Shown here: positions 11,975 to 22,700 of the stretch, piece after piece | How positions within the stretch are numbered: the first letter of the stretch is position 1 | Layout of the letters: each line of letters opens with the position of its first letter | Source of the DNA: Seison nebaliae | Lineage: Eukaryota > Rotifera > Pararotatoria > Seisonacea > Seisonidae | Reading direction: 5' to 3' | Assembly (NCBI GenBank): GCA_023231475.1 | Contig: JALJEE010002570.1 | Coordinates: 59,488-123,487 of the forward strand | Length of the DNA: 64,000 nt | Program-made: the position numbers and the translations under genes | The notes under the pieces: model-generated | What the model was told of the DNA's origin: nothing | The model's database searches: none | The model's input: the letters and a program-made list of their open reading frames with translations, nothing else

Positions 11975-12895
11975 GTTGGAAAGTTTGAAATTGAAATAGT
12001 TTTCAATATGATTGTAAGAATTTAGTTTGGTGGTAGATTGGGATGAGAGAAGAAGATATTGAATGAAATGGTTTTATTTGATGATAATAAAGGAAGAATG
12101 ATGGAAATAATATGATGAAGTTGGAAGAAAATATATTTATGAGAATAAATGAATAAAGATGATGATGATGATGATGAAGGGCAGATGATAACAATTAAAA
12201 TGAACGATAAACGTTTTACTTTATTATATCTTTAATTCCTTCAATTTTCTATTCGTTCGATATTTTTAGAAAGTTCTCTTCCATTGTTATCTTCTTTTAA
12301 TTAATTAGATGGTGCATCGATTGTTTAGTAGGTAGAAATTTCGAGGAATCGATAAAAGAATAACAAACAACTATTCATTAATTAACGATTAGAATAACAA
12401 GAAGTAGAGGCATTATGAGAACGTCGATGATACTTCGATGATATTCTCATCTCATCTTATTCAAATTGGTGATAACGATTGAAAAAATTAATTAGTCTCC
12501 TAATGAATGTTATGATGTTATTTGATGATTTCATTCGATAGCAAATCGTTTGATAAATCCATTTGAAATGAAGAAGAATGCAATGAATGTCGATAATCGA
12601 TTGGAATTGAAGAAGAAATTAAGTAAATGAATTAAGAAAAAGTGGATTAGAGATGTGGAATTGAATCAGATTGGAAATGATTTAGAAGAGAAAGAAACAA
12701 ATGAAAATTAGACAAGTAAGCTGATGGAATAGGAAGAATTATTGTTTATTAAAACAATAATAAATTAATAATATTCATAATAATATCAACTCGATCAATA
12801 TAAATAATAAAAAAGAAACGAGGAATCAAATTGGAATGAGAGAGAAGAATTTTATTTAATTTGAATAGACAATTATTGTTGGAGAGAAATGAATA
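11975..12895. promoter_or_regulatory. divergent intergenic region between Barx and slingshot
   Basis: About 920 bp separate the two start codons and must hold both 5' UTRs and promoters. I see no further coding exon. It contains a short GAT trinucleotide repeat near 12159-12177 and several ATTA/TAAT cores that homeodomain proteins can bind. Such cores are expected by chance in AT-rich DNA, so I assign no specific site. Confidence 0.35.
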
Positions 12896-15295
12896 ATGTT
12901 GAGAATTGATGTAGTTGAAGTGGGAAATAATCATCGATCTTCATCTGATAATCGTTTGTCAATGAACGATGGATTGACGAGTCATTTCAATTGCACTTTC
13001 CGAAAACGATCAAATTCGACGAATCATCTCATTCAATTTGACGAAAAAAGGAAGGAGAATGAAGAAATTGTAAGAGACGATCAATATTTTGATGACGGTG
13101 ATGATGGTGGTAAAGACGAAAACGGTCATCTTTTAATGAAACGAAGATCATTTTCAGATTTGGATAATGAATTGAAAAGAAAAATGAAAAGAATTCGAAC
13201 GATAAATGATAGTATAATCTGGAGAGATGGAATCACTTCTCCAGTGGCAGTAGACGAAATTGTTGAAAAGAAAGTTGAATTGAACCAAAAAGAAATGAAT
13301 GAATCGAAAGATTTAATGAGAAAACAATTGAACTTTGTGTTGGATATAATCCATTTTAATCATCAGATTATGATGGCGATCGAACTCCAATCCGGTTTCC
13401 ATAATCATCATCGATATTTACTGATTATAAAAAATGAAAAAATTATCAATTCCATCCTCCTCCAACAATATGCATTAATCGGAATTGATAATACGAATGA
13501 AGAGAAATCATCGATGACTATCGGATTCATTCAAACCATCACATCAACTACATCCATCGAATTAGATGGAAATGATGGTTCGTTAAGAATCACTTGTAAG
13601 AATCGAAATAATTTACCAACATCATTTTCTTTTCGTCCGATTTCCGTGCAAAGTATGTGGAATGCTTTACAATGTCTCCATTCCTGTATCGATGATGTGA
13701 ACAAACAAATTCTTTCTCATAAACATTATGTGAACGAATTGAGGAAGGAGGATTGGATCAACGTTTATTCCGTTTCTTCACCATCAAATTTTGTTAATGA
13801 ATGGAATCAGATGAATGGAATCATATCTCATCGTTCTGATTCTCCACTTTCACCCAATTCCTTCTCTCCAATTTCGAAAATTCCGTCAAATAAAGAAAAA
13901 GATGCGAATCAATTCCGTCAATTAATTCGATCGAAATTGAAAGAGACGATGTTAATCGTCGATCTTTCTACCACCACAACATTGGATTTGAGGAAAGGAT
14001 TAGAGAAAGAATTGGAATGTGATCTCTCCAAATATCGATCGTTCATCAGTGATGAGACGTTGAAGATTTATGCACAATTAGATGCACCGTCATTAATTTA
14101 TGATCATGTAATGTTGGGATCGGAATGGAATGCATCGAATTTCAATGAACTGAAATCTAATCGAATTACTCACATTCTTAACGTATCGAATGAAATCGAC
14201 AACTTTTATCCACAGCATTTCAAATATATGAATTTACGAGTTTCGGATGATTATAATGCACAACTTCTACCACATTGGGAATCGTCATATCGATTTATTT
14301 CCCAATTGAAAGATACAAACAATCGAGTTCTCGTTCATTGTCAAATGGGTGTTAGTCGTTCAGCATCAACTGTCATTGCTTATGGCTTGAAAGAATATTT
14401 ATTGCCCCTAAATCAAACCATCAAATGGACGAAAGAGAAACGTTCTTGTATTCAACCGAATGAGAACTTTCTTTCTCAATTGAACATTTATGAAGGAATA
14501 ATTCAAGCTAACGAAATTAAGAATCGTCTTCTAAATAAATCATTCGTCGATATCTCTTCCTCATCATCTTCCATTCTATCATCATCCGTCTCATCTCATT
14601 TATCAATCTCATCAAATTCTTCATCACCGACAACCATCTCCATTACCAAAACCACCACTACCACAACCATCACAACAACAACAACAACAACTCCAATAAA
14701 ATTCAAACCATCATCAAATTCAAATAATAATATGTTAAATTCACCCATAACCACAGCAACAACAACAACAACAACAACAAGAACAACAACAGCAACATCA
14801 TCATCAAATCCTCAACAACTTTGGGATGAACAGAATAAATATATTAATAGTGTAAGAAAACATATTAATTCGTGGAATAATAAGAATAATCAGAACATCA
14901 TTCATAAAAAGAATATTCGACGAACACATAGTTATATGAATTGTCGTCATTCTCTTCCATGTCCAGATGATTATGAACCGAGTGATTCATATGCCCAAAC
15001 AATTAATGCAACTTTTAGGAAGGTTCGAACACGTCCTGACTTCTCATGGATTCGTTGCGATTCGGACGTTAGTCTCTCACCAACGACTGATCTCTTCTTA
15101 AATGAACAATCCAAATTAATTGTTGATGTTCAAATGGATAAAGAGAAGTTGACGAACAATCAAGTTAAATGTTTAATTAGAAAATTGAACAATTCCATCG
15201 AGTTCTCGAATTGTGGAGAGAATAAAGAGTTATTATTAGGAAGGAAATCAATGTCCAATTCATTGGTTGATATTACGTCAACAAAATTTGAGTGA
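12896..15295 (+). CDS. ssh: slingshot cofilin phosphatase
   Basis: Single exon, 799 residues. Order of parts: an N-terminal Ser/charged region, the SSH-N domain (about residues 140-290), a DEK-C-like helix segment (FRQLIRSKLKETM to KIYAQLD) and a dual-specificity phosphatase domain. The catalytic loop is HCQMGVSRSAS with nucleophile Cys about 482 and the CX5R arginine six residues on. The segment following it (TVIAYGLKEY) is typical of slingshot. Known function: dephosphorylates phospho-Ser3 of cofilin/ADF and so activates actin severing, opposing LIM kinase. The C-terminal half is low complexity, with serine runs followed by long threonine runs encoded by ACA/ACC repeats (14559-14800). The gene is intronless here, whereas slingshot genes in well-studied animals have many introns. 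Confidence 0.93.
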   Translation: MLRIDVVEVGNNHRSSSDNRLSMNDGLTSHFNCTFRKRSNSTNHLIQFDEKRKENEEIVRDDQYFDDGDDGGKDENGHLLMKRRSFSDLDNELKRKMKRIRTINDSIIWRDGITSPVAVDEIVEKKVELNQKEMNESKDLMRKQLNFVLDIIHFNHQIMMAIELQSGFHNHHRYLLIIKNEKIINSILLQQYALIGIDNTNEEKSSMTIGFIQTITSTTSIELDGNDGSLRITCKNRNNLPTSFSFRPISVQSMWNALQCLHSCIDDVNKQILSHKHYVNELRKEDWINVYSVSSPSNFVNEWNQMNGIISHRSDSPLSPNSFSPISKIPSNKEKDANQFRQLIRSKLKETMLIVDLSTTTTLDLRKGLEKELECDLSKYRSFISDETLKIYAQLDAPSLIYDHVMLGSEWNASNFNELKSNRITHILNVSNEIDNFYPQHFKYMNLRVSDDYNAQLLPHWESSYRFISQLKDTNNRVLVHCQMGVSRSASTVIAYGLKEYLLPLNQTIKWTKEKRSCIQPNENFLSQLNIYEGIIQANEIKNRLLNKSFVDISSSSSSILSSSVSSHLSISSNSSSPTTISITKTTTTTTITTTTTTTPIKFKPSSNSNNNMLNSPITTATTTTTTTRTTTATSSSNPQQLWDEQNKYINSVRKHINSWNNKNNQNIIHKKNIRRTHSYMNCRHSLPCPDDYEPSDSYAQTINATFRKVRTRPDFSWIRCDSDVSLSPTTDLFLNEQSKLIVDVQMDKEKLTNNQVKCLIRKLNNSIEFSNCGENKELLLGRKSMSNSLVDITSTKFE
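14559..14805 (+). repeat. in-frame TCA and ACA trinucleotide tracts in slingshot
   Basis: Within the slingshot coding sequence, imperfect TCA/TCN repeats encode a poly-serine stretch. Two ACA/ACC tracts then encode poly-threonine, interrupted by an Asn-rich spacer. The codon-level purity suggests repeat-slippage expansion in a disordered tail rather than conserved sequence. Confidence 0.8.
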
Positions 15296-15786
15296 ATTCC
15301 ACATGTCGTGACATTCTTTATATTTTTAATTTTCTCTTAAATTTATTCGACCGGTTTGTCCAAAAGAAACAACAGAATATTTTTCAATTTTTAGTTGTAA
15401 AAAATTAAAGATTGATAATGAAATTCTTTCTCATCAGAATGATTCTACTATTACATTTCCTACTTAATTTCTTAACATTTTTTTTCTTTTTTTATTCAAA
15501 TATATTTATTTCTCGTATTCCGTTCATCATACATCATCATGAGATTCAGTTGAGGTGAATATATATTATAAGGATGAAAAAAGAGATGATAATGAAGGAT
15601 TGTCTGTAAAAAAATTAAGCAACTTAAGATTGATAGAAAAGTAAACAAACAAAAATCACATGATGAACATCATCATAAAATCAAATAATGTTGATAAATA
15701 AAATTCCTTATGAATATTTTAATTTCGAAAAAGTTAAATTTCAATTTAAAATAACTGAAAAGAAAATTGACGAAACTTTTGAGTCA

Positions 15787-16575
15787 ATGGAGAAGAAAGA
15801 ACTCGAATTGTTCCTAATGGGAAACAATCCACCAGCATACGAGGAGCAACGTAAACGTAAGAAAGGAAAGAGTTCAAGAACTTTGTCATTCGTTTCGTTT
15901 CTCTTGTTCCTTATGGGTCTATGCTGTTTGATGTTGGCAATGGAAATTCGATTGCATAAGAAAGATTTATCAATTAAATTTTCACCATCTGTAATGGAAT
16001 ATCGATTTAAACAATGGTTATATCCAGGATTACATTTTTATCATTTGAAGTTCAATCCATTCCTTAAACTTCATCAACCACCAACTCCATCCTCCGCTAC
16101 TGTTACAGCAGTCACTGGAACAAATGTTCCGTTCAACATTTTAATAAAACGATTAATTGAGGTTAATCAAAATAAATATGTGTTTGATAATATTGGCAAC
16201 AACAACAACGATGATGTTGAAGTGTCAGGTGGAAGTGTTGATAGTAACAACATTGGATCGGATGACAAAGTTGGAAGTGGCAATCATAACGATCAGAATT
16301 ATCAGTTTAAAATTAAAGGAAACAATGATGATATTATTAATAATGGAAATGATAATCAACAGAACGAAACTACCTATCCTTGGTCGTCTACTCAATCCAC
16401 CTCAACATATACGTGGTGGACATCGAAATCACAAATGAAGAAAGTTTTAATTTATTTATTTTATTTAAAATTTGGAATAATTTACAAATTTTTTCCATTT
16501 CAGTTTATTAATCCCATCATCAATAACATTTGGAATCAGATTCATGAAATGAAGAATAAAAAAGATTCATATTGA
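15787..16575 (+). CDS. small single-pass membrane protein with PPxY motif, unknown
   Basis: Two exons: 15787-16443 and 16504-16575, 242 residues from the chosen ATG. An upstream in-frame ATG at 15688 would add 33 residues. I prefer 15787 because the stretch before it looks like AT-rich leader. The N-terminal part has NNPPAYEEQ, a PPxY match that could bind WW domains, then a basic stretch and one hydrophobic segment (FVSFLLFLMGLCCLMLAM). The rest is an Asn/Asp/Gly-rich low-complexity region. The 60-bp intron (gtttta...ttcag) is a multiple of three and has no stop, so it can be misread as coding. No family recognised. The gene is convergent with the ARL16-like gene, only 4 bp between stop codons. 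Confidence 0.6.
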   Translation: MEKKELELFLMGNNPPAYEEQRKRKKGKSSRTLSFVSFLLFLMGLCCLMLAMEIRLHKKDLSIKFSPSVMEYRFKQWLYPGLHFYHLKFNPFLKLHQPPTPSSATVTAVTGTNVPFNILIKRLIEVNQNKYVFDNIGNNNNDDVEVSGGSVDSNNIGSDDKVGSGNHNDQNYQFKIKGNNDDIINNGNDNQQNETTYPWSSTQSTSTYTWWTSKSQMKKVLIYLFYLKFGIIYKFFPFQFINPIINNIWNQIHEMKNKKDSY

Positions 16576-16579
16576 ACAC

Positions 16580-17431
16580 TCACTTGGCGAACAGATGCAA
16601 CCAATAAATAATAGAACTTAAATTTCTCCCCGAATGTGCATTGATTAACGTGCTAGTGATTGATGTGTTAGAAGTAGAGTAATGTTCGTTGAATATTTTC
16701 ATGTGTTCTCCACACAACTTCTTCACATATTCATGTTCGTTTACGGTTGGAATTGTTTGTTTCGAATATACCGTTTTTAAATGTTCTTCGAACAACTCTT
16801 TCAATTTCAAACTTTCTTTTATTTCCAAATAGTTCAATGAAAATGTTTCAAAACTTTTATTAATAAAATAATGCAAATTTTAATTAGACCATTAAAATCT
16901 AACCATTTATTAATGACAATTAAAAGATGACGCTGACTCTCACCCGCCTCATTCAACCATTCAACACAATGGCTAACATAACGCCTAACATCTGGTAAGC
17001 ATTCAGCATTCGTCCCATTAACAACGAACTACGTGTCAGAGAAAATTATGTTTATTGGGCAATATTAATGATTGTTTTTAACGACTATCAAATTATATTT
17101 GTTCAGATAGTAACATATACTTTCGATTAAATCCGAACCCAGTTCACCTATACGTATTAATCGATTAGTATTTGTATTTGGTAAACTGACGTTAAAGTAC
17201 TCCAATCCGACCTAAACCTTTCAATAATGTTACACTAGAAAGAAAATAACTGTAGGTTCGGTATACATAATTGGAGTCTGCAATAATCCCGTTTCATCGT
17301 TCTCTAAATTCAAATCTACCCGACGAAATGAATTTAATTTTTTTTATCGATCTTAATGAACCTTGAAGACGTCGTAAAATAAATGTTTTCCCAGCAGATC
17401 GCACTCCGATAAATAAGCATTTGTTGTTCAT
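16580..17431 (-). CDS. ARL16: ARL16-like atypical small GTPase
   Basis: Five exons: 17362-17431, 17251-17315, 17086-17211, 16904-17028 and 16580-16853, total 660 nt, 219 residues. The P-loop is GVRSAGKT close to the N terminus (MNNKCLFIGVRSAGKT), with no N-terminal amphipathic helix. Switch I contains EPTVG. The usual WDxGG of switch II is replaced by RIGELGS, like the RELGG of ARL16, which is what suggests this family. The NKxD guanine-specificity motif is reduced to NKC after LIVI. Human ARL16 acts in ciliogenesis and export of ciliary cargo from the Golgi. Each intron has GT-AG ends and conserves phase. The 49 residues around PTVG and the P-loop give the best family evidence; the C-terminal half is divergent. 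Confidence 0.68.
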
Positions 17432-19752
17432 TAGTCTTAAAGTAAAAAATTCAAAGAATCGTTACTATGGCAACCATCAGAATTCTTTTTTCATTCAAGC
17501 TTACAATTTTTTTCGTAATCTAACGTCATCGACAAATTGAAATTTTCACCAATTTTTTACTTAGCTTTTTCGTTCTATGGAAAATCATTTCTATTACTAA
17601 ACTGTTCGGATTGGCCCACTAATACTACTCCGAATTAGGCTAATGTAAGATGCTTTGATAGATTTCGTGAAATTTGAACTATGTATTTCCGAGAAGGAAT
17701 AACATTGCATTTAATGAATATTATTAGTTGGGGAAAGAATTTCATAAAATAATTATATGTGACTTCCTTTGTGGTAAGAGGAAGGAAAGAAGAATTTTCC
17801 GGCAAAATTTTATACTAGCATCAACTAATAATTGCTAAACTTAAAATTCTTGTATTTAGAGTGACTGTATGGTATGTATGAGGAATTTGGTATTATTATA
17901 ATTATAGTGACATGATGTCTATTCAATTATTTCACACAATTCACTTATTCTGATAATAATTCTATTAATATAAATTAAATGAGGAAGTGCTTTGTGGGAA
18001 TAGAAATTGTTATGCAGATGTTAAATGACCACTTTCATGATCGTGTCTGTCGAATATTCAATAATTTTGACGGCTAATATGGAAGAAATCGTCGGATAAT
18101 CTTTTTCTCTTTACTAAATCTCTCATTTGAGTTCTTCTTGTCATGAGGAAAACTGTAATTTCGATTAGGACTGAATGAAAATTAGACATTAGTCTGATAT
18201 CATTCCACTTACATCAGACAATAATTATCGACCGACGCTAATAATATCGTTCTAATTGGATTAACAGATAATTGTTTAGTTTTGTCAATGCAGTAGGAGA
18301 ATGTTGATGATTAATAAAATAATGTTTGAGTGATTCCTATCCCTGACTGAAGTGATTACTAAATGATAAAGAAGATATTTGTTTATTAAAAAAATGGAGA
18401 ATGTATAAATGTTTATAAATTGTTTTTACAACTTTGTCATCTTTCTGACAATGTCCACCGAAAAAAGAAACCATCGTCAAAATGGTCAGGGAGGAAATTT
18501 AATGAAAAAATAAATAAATCAATCAATCCCTATTTACATTATGGAAGTATGTGTACCACTATTAATGATAAGTGAAATAGAGACTGATAAAAGTCAATAA
18601 AATACAAAAATTACACTTGGGACTCACCACAAATGATAATAGTTGGAGGCGAAAAGAGAGCAGAAACAAAACAAATTAAAGAAAAGTATTGGAAATTAGC
18701 GGACAGACACTACCCCCAGACATTTATACCAAAACATTCAAATTTTCCTTTTTTATTTTCGTTGAAGAAAATCTATTTTCCTTCTATTTTTGGCACGGGT
18801 TGAAGTTAAGATAGCAAATTGAATTTGTTTCAAAAATTATTTGAAATTTCTATTAAGCTAAATTTAATTTTGTTGAGAATCTAAATGTCCTAGCGATTAT
18901 ACTTTATCGATTTAGCAGATGTCCGAATTCGAAACATCTGATTGACATAAAGAAGTGTGGTTGAGGGAAGAGAGAATAATCAGCTGTTGGGAGAGTAGAC
19001 GGAAGAATAGATGTGATAGCAGAATAAACATAAAAAAACGAAAATTTGATCAATTCCCTTTTATACGGAGATGTAGCTCTCTCTCCTTCTCTCTCTTTTA
19101 ATTAGAGATGTTTCTCTCTGATAGGTGGAGGGAGGATTTTAGTCATTTACGATTTGATCTCTCCCTTATTCCACACGTATGTTTTATTAGATCTTATTTA
19201 TAAGAAAAGCATAAAAGAAACGATATCATCTGTGAGCATAAAAAGAGAGGCGTAATAATTCGATCAAATCTAAATGAATGAGGAAGGCATGAGAGAAATA
19301 TAATAGTTGTAGTAGTAGTAGTAGTAGTAATAGTAGTAGTAGTAGTAGAATAACAATTATAAAAAAAGAAGATTTTCGAAGAAAAAAGAGAGAAGTTATC
19401 TATCAAATCGATTACCATTGGAAAACATTGGGAGACTAAATGGACACTGTACTCTCTTATTTCAATTCGTCATCATATCGTAATTGAACAGTCATATGAT
19501 GGTCTGTAAATTGACCTAATGAAATCATCATTATTCAAATAAGTGTCTATCATCATCACATGAAGATATATATTTATTGCATTGATTACCGTTAATGAAC
19601 ATCGATTGATGAATAAAATTATTCAACAGAGAATCATTCTGTTTCATATTCTCTCCTAACTTTTTCCAGACGATCTAAACAGACCACTTTTTTCAGACTA
19701 TCGATGCGGGCCCCTCTTGTCATCCAAATGATGTTCATATGAGAAAGGAACG
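17432..19752. other. long intergenic region upstream of tweety
   Basis: About 2.3 kb without a recognisable gene. It lies between the 5' ends of two divergent genes (ARL16-like on minus, tweety on plus), so it should include their promoters. It carries a CT-rich tract (about 19079-19099) and a TAG repeat (19309-19348). All frames are broken by stops. Confidence 0.45.
19309..19348. repeat. (TAG)n microsatellite
   Basis: About thirteen near-perfect TAG units with one TAA interruption, about 400 bp upstream of the tweety start codon. It creates an artificial Thr-rich open frame on the minus strand. Confidence 0.85.
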
Positions 19753-22700
19753 ATGGTTGAACCGAATAAAATAACCGCACCGTTATCATCGTCGTTATCG
19801 TCGTCAAGCGGGGAATTTGTATATGAACCGAATTTTTGGGTAAAACTTTTCCAATATCTCCCACGCTATAATCTCCAATTGCAACGTTTCCGACCATTCC
19901 TCTATTATTTCAATGGATTGAATAGTCTTCCACAATTAACTGATATTCGAACAAAACCGTTCATCTCCAAATTATTATTCAATCCTGACGATTGGCAATA
20001 TGCTGAAGTATTAATCTTCTGGACGATACTTCCACTCATCTTTCTATTCATCTTAATTTTATGTATTATATTCTATTCATGTTCTCTCGTTTGTCAATAC
20101 GGGAAGCGACGTCAATCGTTATTGAAAAGAAGACCAAAATTACGTTATAGTTCATCGACATCACTCATAAGCTTCTCTGTAACGTCGTCTATTTTAAATG
20201 AGGAGCAAGATGAATTCGATGACGAAGATGAAGACGATGATTTAGATGATGATGATGACGATGGTAATATGAATAGAAGACGAAATCGGAAATATAGTGA
20301 TGATGACATCAATGATTTGGATGATGATATGGATAAGAAATTAACATTGAGAAAATTCGATCAAAATGATTCAGTTTTCAAACGATTATCCGAAACCGAT
20401 TGTGATACGTTTGAGAAGAAAGATAAAGATTCGGATTCGGATGATTTCCATTCACTTAATGGTAATACGATAACTTGTTGTAAGAATAAAAGACGTGAAC
20501 TGAGAAAGAAACGTCGAAGATCATCGGAATTGAATTCGAAAACTAAACGGAGACTTCTTATCAATTACTTCAAGAGGAGAAGGAAGCAGATTTTGAATTC
20601 GTCGAGAATCTTAGCAATTTTAATGTTATTTCTCGTTTGTTTTGCTGTTGGTGTCATCGTTTATGGAAGTGAAATAATTCACTCTTATTTGAAATCATTT
20701 CTCATTGATTTCTACACTTTCTCCTTACCAATTCGTTACATTTATAAATGGCAATTCTATTTCAATGAAGAGATTTGGAGATCTGATGATTTTCTTAATC
20801 GTTTGAACATTTCAAATGCAGCTCGCATGTATGGTATAAAATTAATCGAATCGAGTTATTTATCGACTGATTACTTAATATTTTCACAACGTCTCATCAT
20901 GCTACATGACATGTCATCATTATTTGAATTAATTCGTTGGTATGGTGTTATTGGTCTCGTGTCTTGGATAGCAATGATTGCTTTATTGGGTTTGGTTGTC
21001 ATCATTCGAAATACGAAAGTTCTTCATACAATTTATAATTGTCTCTTATTTCCAACTTTCGTCATTTTATGGTTATTGGTGGCATTCCATTTATCGTCAT
21101 CGATAGCCATTTCGGACTTATGTGCTAATCCAACTCTCTATATTAGAAGTCGTGGAAATACATTTGAAGATCCATTTTTTGATTCAACATCACCACCGTC
21201 GTCGATGGCGGGATCGATGGCTGGATCGTCAAATAATGGATTGAATAGTAATACTCTGAAATCATCGACGAATGTGAATAAATATGGTCCCCATTCACTC
21301 GATCAGACATTTGGTGCTAATGTTTTAAGATATTTAACGGAATGTCGACATTCAACAAATGTTTTTGTTCCTAGCAATAAATCATCGTCATCATCATCGT
21401 CGTCGTCGTCGAGATTATCTCCTTCGTCTTCATCAGCTACTCATAATGATAATAATAATATGCAATTATTTCAAAAATATTCTCAAGATTTCCGAACTAT
21501 TCTGGATAGTTTAATTGGTCATGTGAGACAGGAATTGGATGTGAAGAATTTACTTCACGTCTTCCAACAATATCAATTGGATTATGAGCGACCGATACGA
21601 TCAAGTATTAAAGCGTTGAAAGAAGATATCGGATATAAATATGTTCATGCAATGGAACAAAGTTATTATCGAGCGTCTGCGGTCTCGTCATCAATTGGAA
21701 ATAATGTGAATCAGATAATAGCAAATGATCATATCGGAGATCCGTCATCATTCTATAACGAGATGAATCAACAATTGCAAAGTGATTCACCGTCCATCAT
21801 CTCACCTACAACTAATCATTTCCAACCATATAAGATGAAAACGAAACGACAAATTTATGATGATTCAATCAAAATGCCATATCAATCAGATGTATCAGAT
21901 TATAGTGAAACGGCGGCAATGAGTTTAATGGCACAATCGTGTATGTTACCGTCAAATCTTTATCAGAAATCATTAGATAATCTTTGTCATCATACATTCC
22001 AAGGACATCTATTAATCTTCTTGGGTATCAGTTGTCTTGCGATGATCTTCTTTTTTATCATATTCTTATTGCCATGTATTCTTCATAACCGCCGACCAAA
22101 TAACCGTCGTGATCGTGATAGTCAAAAATGTTCATTTGATGAAGATTATAATGATCAGATGGATGGATCAAATACGAAACTGAATAAACAATCATCGAAT
22201 TTTAATAATTATAATTCTTCTCCAAGTTTCTTGTGTAAGAGACAGAATAATCAACAACAACAACAATCTCAAAATGATAATTATGTTCTTCCAGCTCAAG
22301 CGATGGCAATTGGTACACTTCCCTCGTTGGATTCGAAGGGATCCATTGACAATTTGAGAACGATGAATGAAAGAAATAAGAATCCGAACGTTGGTCCAAT
22401 TCCTGATGAATGTTTTAAAAGGAATGATGATTATGGACATTATGGACGTCCATCTGCTGTTGCCGCATCCGCTACATTACGTCCTTTTAATCAAGCGAAT
22501 CTTCAGAATTCAAATCAACAACATATAATGAATGAGACAAATCAATCAATACAACAACAACAACATCCATCCTATACTTTATCTCGTCCTAATGGAATTT
22601 TGACTAATCGTTTTGATCCATCGATTGCCAGTACGAATAATGGAAATCCAAGAATGAATAATCCTCAAATGGATATGTATCGAGGATTTGGTACGATTAG

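Noticed and set aside
19194-19418. Thr/Ile-rich open frame on minus strand
   Set aside because: Produced by the TAG microsatellite read in reverse, not a protein-coding gene.
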